NCBI GenBank assembly: GCA_937897665.1
Contig: CALCPB010000331.1
Location: 1 to 9,997, forward strand
DNA: 9,997 bases
Direction of reading: 5' to 3'
Source of the DNA: an uncultured Halomicronema sp.
Lineage (GTDB): Bacteria > Cyanobacteriota > Cyanobacteriia > Phormidesmidales > Phormidesmidaceae
Part shown: positions 6,711 through 9,997 of the stretch, piece after piece
How the letters are laid out: every line of letters starts with the position of its first letter
How positions within the stretch are numbered: position 1 is the stretch's first letter
Position numbers and translations under genes: made by a program
The notes under the pieces: generated by a model
What the model was told of the DNA's origin: nothing
The model's input: only the letters and a program-made list of their open reading frames with translations
The model's database searches: none

Positions 6711-7712
6711 TTAGAGAGCCTGTAGCGCTGAGGGCTGGTGGGCGAAATAGGCTTGAATAGACGCGGCATCATCTTGGCCGAGCGTAATCTGCTGGTAAGC
6801 CGTGGACAGATTGCTGGAGTTAAGACCTTGATAGAGATAGTCGGCATACTCGTCGGCAATCGGCGTTTGGGCGATCGCGTCTTCTTCCGAGAGTCCTTGC
6901 GCTTGCCAATCCAGGGCCAGAGTTTCTAAGTACGCGAGATAGCCCTGCAGCACTTCAAAATCCGCGCGATCGCTAATGGGGCCGTGCCCCGGTATCAGCG
7001 TTGCTGTGGCATACTCCGTCGCCAACTGTTCGAGCGTGGCCTGCCAAACCCGCAGGTTGCCATCGGCAGCGTAGGGCAACCGTTGCGTAAACAGCAAATC
7101 GCCCATGATCAGCACATCCGCATCAGGCACGTAGACGACCAGGTCAGTGCCTCCCGTGTGCCCTTCAAATTCGACTAGCTGCACAGCGCGATCGCCCAGC
7201 CACAGCTCCCCAGGGCCGTTCACAATCACATCTGGCGGGGTGGGATTCGGATCGGAATCGACGTTGCGCGTCAGCATCAATTCTCGAATCGGGCCGCGCC
7301 CCAGCGTGGCGTAGCCCAAGGCATCGCCGGCAGGATTGCCACCCGTATGATCAAAGTGATAATGCGAATTAACCACATAGCGAATCGGCTGTTCGGTCAA
7401 GGTTGCAACCGTCTCATACAACAGCGTCGCCAGGGCGTCGTTGTGGAAGGGATCGACTACCAAGACGCCGTCTGAGCCAATCACAATGCTGGCATTACAA
7501 ATAGCGGTCGTCGCCGGTTCAGCCGGTGGGAAATCGGTGCTGGCGATTAAACCATACACACCATCGGCCAGCTCTTCTACAGTCAGCCCGGCGACCTCTA
7601 GAGTCAGGTCAGTCGGCGCTTGAGCCGGGGTCGATAGCTGCAGTCCCACAATTGTGGCGAGGGTTACTACCGCCGCTGTCAAGCTCATGACCCATCGGCG
7701 CAAATGCTTCAT
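6711..7712 (-). CDS. Exported metallo-beta-lactamase-fold hydrolase
   Basis: This 333-residue protein starts with a signal peptide (basic KHLRR, hydrophobic core, predicted cut after TPAQA at residue 32). The mature part keeps all ligands of a two-zinc MBL hydrolase: HxHxDH in NSHYHFDHTGGN (His117, His119, Asp121, His122), His185 in FEGHTGG, the bridging Asp205 in LIMGDLLF and His243 in IPGHGP. The bridging Asp is typical of glyoxalase II-like and related hydrolases. Class B1 beta-lactamases have Cys at that position, so antibiotic hydrolysis should not be assumed. The last ~75 residues are helical (YLAYLETLALDWQAQGLSEE), as in SoxH/quinoprotein-relay-type MBL proteins. AGG lies eight bases before the ATG. 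A promoter candidate lies at 7761-7789, and the gene probably leads a two-gene unit with the lipoprotein. The substrate is unknown. Confidence 0.92.
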   Translation of the reverse strand: MKHLRRWVMSLTAAVVTLATIVGLQLSTPAQAPTDLTLEVAGLTVEELADGVYGLIASTDFPPAEPATTAICNASIVIGSDGVLVVDPFHNDALATLLYETVATLTEQPIRYVVNSHYHFDHTGGNPAGDALGYATLGRGPIRELMLTRNVDSDPNPTPPDVIVNGPGELWLGDRAVQLVEFEGHTGGTDLVVYVPDADVLIMGDLLFTQRLPYAADGNLRVWQATLEQLATEYATATLIPGHGPISDRADFEVLQGYLAYLETLALDWQAQGLSEEDAIAQTPIADEYADYLYQGLNSSNLSTAYQQITLGQDDAASIQAYFAHQPSALQAL

Positions 7713-7760
7713 TTGATTACCTGATCTTGAGGATTAGAGGTGAGTTTTCGATTGTTCCTA

Positions 7761-7789
7761 TTGATACTACGTGGGTGGGCAGATGGCAA
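7761..7789 (-). promoter_or_regulatory. Candidate sigma-70-type promoter of the MBL gene
   Basis: On the minus strand TTGCCA (five of six to TTGACA) is followed after 17 bases by TATCAA (four of six to TATAAT). The -10 element lies about 48 bases upstream of the MBL start codon, which gives a leader of roughly 40 bases. Confidence 0.4.
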
Positions 7790-7913
7790 TCGCTGCCGCC
7801 ACGTTGAACGATCGCACCGCTCAAGGCGGGCTGCAGCGGATCGGGTATGCAGTCGGACACGAAAACGCCAGTTAGGCCTCTGGATCGGGCTGATCAGCTG
7901 ATAATCTTCGCGC

Positions 7914-8132
7914 TTACTCTTCGATAGTCAGCCTTGGCGGATTGCCCCGATGAGTCGCTGTGCGAATGCCCTGTGCCCCTTCGTGCACTAGATCTTCGAC
8001 ATCGCCCTGCCGGTAGCTTTTGGCTTCACGGGCGCTGTCAAACGGGCCAAAGAAATAAACGCATCGGGGGGATTGTGTGTGTACCTTAACCCACCAGGGT
8101 CTGGGCGCGCTTGAGGAGAAAAATGGCAACAC
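7914..8132 (-). CDS. DUF1816 domain protein
   Basis: This 72-residue protein matches what I recall of the cyanobacterial DUF1816 family. The conserved core is PWWVKVHTQSPRCVYFFGPF, then DSAREAK, VEDLVHEGAQGI and a terminal LTIEE. The family is restricted largely to cyanobacteria and some members have been linked by name to CpcD-like, phycobilisome-associated proteins; function is not settled. The GTG at 8132 has AGGTG five bases upstream, and an in-frame TAG lies further upstream, so no longer protein is possible apart from rare start codons. The N-terminus ahead of the WW pair is only 12 residues, short for the family as I remember it. There is no signal peptide and no close operon partner. 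Confidence 0.8.
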   Translation of the reverse strand: MLPFFSSSAPRPWWVKVHTQSPRCVYFFGPFDSAREAKSYRQGDVEDLVHEGAQGIRTATHRGNPPRLTIEE

Positions 8133-8733
8133 AACGACACCTGCAGCGTCAACAATACCCTCAGGCTAGCGGATTGCAGATGAGGAGTTTGTAAGATGTC
8201 GCCAGCACTTGCCAAAGCGTTATCGCGCTGGCCACCCCTTGGTTGAGGCCACCTAACAGCCCTCTCAGAGTCATCTACGACCAGAAATATCTTGCTCAAA
8301 GAACCCGGCTTCCAGAGGCTGTCATCATTTAGCAGCCCAGTCCTGATGCCGAAAGTGGTTTAGCCTCTAGCTAGGTATACCGAGCGGGCGCGGCAATGCC
8401 CATACCGCAGGGCTTTCGCGCTTAATTGATGACGCGCTCTCGGGCAAGCGTAACCTCCGCCGAGATTTTTTGATCGAAACCGGGTGCCTGGACACGCGAT
8501 TGCTTGAACAACTTTGAGCCTTCGCGTCTCAGCAAAGTGGCTCCGCAGTCTTTGCCGAACTGGACTGGCAACTGTGATACTCGCTGATGCCGCCAATGAG
8601 TTTCCGAATAGTTTCGACAACAAAATAAATATTGCTTAATAAACTCTCAAGGATAAAAATACAGTCGGTTAATCTTTTTTTCAGGATCGTCATTCGATTT
8701 CAAGTTTTCGCCGCGATAGGATTTTGAATTCGC
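8133..8733. other. About 600 bp without a recognisable gene
   Basis: No reading frame here resembles a known protein. The longest is an 87-codon TTG-started frame on the minus strand (8623-8360). It is Arg- and Ala-rich with scattered Cys, lacks a family signature and has no good ribosome-binding site. A weak inverted repeat pairs GGTAT (8374-8378) with ATACC (8402-8406) around GGGC/GCCC. The last ~110 bases turn AT-rich and probably hold the promoter of the PAS gene. The stretch has no HIP1 octamer and may be a decayed gene or acquired DNA. Confidence 0.5.
8614..8660 (+). promoter_or_regulatory. AT-rich promoter region of the PAS sensor gene
   Basis: Two weak promoter-like pairs overlap here: TCGACA (8614) with TAATAA 17 bases on, and TTGCTT (8632) with TAAAAA 16 bases on. 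Neither is strong. The abrupt AT-richness in a GC-rich window and the position 75-120 bases before the start codon are the main support. Confidence 0.25.
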
Positions 8734-9997
8734 ATGCAGAGTTATCCCTTTTGTGACATTAGCGATGGCTATTCAGCGCCCACTGATTCGTCTCGTTATG
8801 AATCGCGTCTGAACTTGATTGTTGATGAGTTGCCAGCCTGCGTTTCTTACATTGATGCCGATTTGCGCTATCGCTTTGTCAATACCACCTATGAAGCTTG
8901 GTTTCAATTAGATCGACAAACCATTGATGGTCAATACCTCTGGCAAGTGATTGGCAATGTCGCCTATCGCAAGGTCAAGCCCTATATTGACCAAGTCTTT
9001 AATGGTGAACAGGTGACTTATGAGGCCGTGCTGCCCTACGCCCAGGGGCGTCGTCATATTCGGGGCACGCTGATTCCTGATTTTGATCGTCATGATCGCG
9101 TGCAGGGCTATTACGCACTGATTGTTGACATTAGCACCGACAAGCAAGCTGAGACCGCCCTGCGGCGCAGCCAAGCGAACTTGGCGAAAGCCCAGGAACT
9201 AGCTCACATTGGCAGTTGGGAATTTGACTTGGTGACCCACACGCCCCTGTGCTCCGCTGAAATGTTGCGATTGTTTGGCCTAAATCCCGACGCCCCAGCG
9301 CCCGAACTATCCCATCTTGCCCAGTTCTTTTCGCCTGAAGATTGGACCCGAGTCAAGCAAACGTTGCAGTGGGCGATCGCCACGGGTGAACCCCAACCCC
9401 TAGCCGGACAAATTACACGTCCTACGGGGGAGCGCCGCTACCTAGAAGGCACCAGCGAGGCCATTAAAAACGCCCAGGGCGATGTCGTCAAGCTATTGGG
9501 CACCGTGATGGATGTGACCGATCGCCAGCAGCGGCAAGATCAGTTGAGCCTGCTGGAATCGGTAGTGCTGCACGCGAACGATGCCGTGTTGGTTACTGAG
9601 GCTGATCTGATTGAGCCACCGGGGCCGCGCATTGTCTATGTCAATCCAGCATTTACGGCAATGACTGGCTACACCCAGGCTGACATCGTGGGTCAAACAC
9701 CGCGCAGTTTGCTAGGCCCATATACCGATCGCGCCAGCCTTGATCGCATTCGCGCCGCCTTGAAAACCCGTCAAAAAATTCGCGAAGAACTGATCAACTA
9801 CCGTCAAGACGGCACTGAGTTTTGGGTGGAGCTAGAGTTAGTGCCGATTACCATCGCCAATGCTAGGGGCCAGCAGGTGCCCCATTTCGTCGCGATTCAG
9901 CGCGATGTCACCGCCCGCAAACGCACGGAGCAATTGCTGCAAGAACAGGCCGAACTCATTAACAATGCGACGGATGCCTTTCTCGTGCGGGAACAAG
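8734..9997 (+). CDS. Multi-PAS sensor protein, N-terminal part (runs off the window)
   Basis: The 421 residues seen contain three PAS domains and the start of a fourth. PAS1 (~25-125) includes ACVSYIDADLRYRFVNTTYE and ends at VDISTDKQAE. PAS2 (~150-255) includes HIGSWEFDLVTHTPL and ends at VMDVTDRQQRQ. PAS3 (~265-385) includes IVYVNPAFTAMTGYTQADIV and ends at IQRDVTARKRTEQ. PAS4 begins at AELINNATDAFLV. Each domain ends in the DIT/DVT-R motif that leads into the next helix. PAS3 has GQTPRSLLG where LOV domains have an NCR motif, so no photoactive Cys is present. There is no signal peptide or membrane segment, so sensing is probably cytoplasmic. An in-frame TGA lies three codons before the ATG, and AGGA lies 12 bases upstream. 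The output domain is outside the window; a histidine kinase or a GGDEF/EAL module is most likely. Confidence 0.93.
   Translation, partial: MQSYPFCDISDGYSAPTDSSRYESRLNLIVDELPACVSYIDADLRYRFVNTTYEAWFQLDRQTIDGQYLWQVIGNVAYRKVKPYIDQVFNGEQVTYEAVLPYAQGRRHIRGTLIPDFDRHDRVQGYYALIVDISTDKQAETALRRSQANLAKAQELAHIGSWEFDLVTHTPLCSAEMLRLFGLNPDAPAPELSHLAQFFSPEDWTRVKQTLQWAIATGEPQPLAGQITRPTGERRYLEGTSEAIKNAQGDVVKLLGTVMDVTDRQQRQDQLSLLESVVLHANDAVLVTEADLIEPPGPRIVYVNPAFTAMTGYTQADIVGQTPRSLLGPYTDRASLDRIRAALKTRQKIREELINYRQDGTEFWVELELVPITIANARGQQVPHFVAIQRDVTARKRTEQLLQEQAELINNATDAFLVREQ

Larger units (their letters stand above)
927..9380. repeat. HIP1 octamers (GCGATCGC) dispersed across the window
   Basis: I found copies starting at 927, 1045, 1286, 1519, 1883, 2109, 3030, 4591, 4621, 5508, 5514, 5920, 6067, 6338, 6871, 6966, 7188 and 9373, and further near-matches (CGATCGC with another first base). 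This density is a hallmark of many cyanobacterial genomes. None occurs between 7196 and 9372. The list was made by eye and could miss a copy. Confidence 0.9.

Noticed and set aside
4328..7712. Antibiotic-resistance cluster from two beta-lactamase-fold genes
   Set aside because: The serine enzyme lacks the class A omega motif and the MBL protein has a bridging Asp in place of the B1 Cys. They are also separated by a divergent gene and belong to broad hydrolase families.
7889..7902. Overlapping palindromes GCTGATCAGC and ATCAGCTGAT behind the DUF1816 gene
   Set aside because: They are self-complementary with almost no loop and no T-tract follows; a chance palindrome is as likely as a site.
7988..8299. 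103-codon minus-strand frame overlapping the DUF1816 gene
   Set aside because: It overlaps a gene with clear family similarity and shows no pattern of its own.
8674..8685. Run of T residues upstream of the PAS gene as a terminator
   Set aside because: No stem of useful length precedes it on the plus strand.

Overview
The window is chromosomal DNA from a cyanobacterium. The octamer GCGATCGC (HIP1) occurs about 19 times in 10 kb, where chance predicts well under one. Several genes also belong to families found mainly in cyanobacteria: a DUF1816 protein, a DUF2805/TIGR03643 small protein and a multi-PAS sensor. Base composition is moderately GC-rich and gene spacing is loose, which would suit a Leptolyngbya/Nodosilinea-type filamentous strain. 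I cannot fix the genus from the sequence.

Layout. An exported protein with a LppP/LprE-like look (59-685, +) converges on a short RecQ-type helicase without an HRDC domain (692-2179, -). Divergent from recQ is a flavin-reductase-fold (PNPOx-like) gene (2383-3027, +). Directly behind that gene lies a second, diverged copy of the first 73 bp of recQ (3030-3102). This copy abuts the rho-independent terminator (3103-3131) of a gene for an exported beta-barrel protein with a long Ala/Glu-rich linker (3209-4126, -). Next come a class-A-beta-lactamase-like serine hydrolase without a signal peptide (4328-5275, -), a divergent intergenic region with an 11-bp direct repeat and a 7-bp hairpin, and a DUF2805 gene (5477-5740, +). 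A minus-strand pair then follows: an exported metallo-beta-lactamase-fold hydrolase (6711-7712) and a lipoprotein (5928-6659). After these are a small DUF1816 gene (7914-8132, -), about 600 bp with no recognisable gene, and the 5' part of a multi-PAS sensor gene (8734 to the window end, +).

How the genes work together. There is no clear multi-gene system. The only likely operon is the MBL hydrolase plus lipoprotein, which share a strand and have a 51-bp gap; both are predicted to act outside the cytoplasm. Four of the nine main products are predicted to be exported or membrane anchored. The most informative structure is the recQ 5' duplication around the PNPOx-like gene. It reads as the scar of an insertion or homologous recombination event between an ancestral barrel-gene/recQ junction and the present recQ. 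I found no CRISPR array, tRNA, rRNA or intact insertion sequence.
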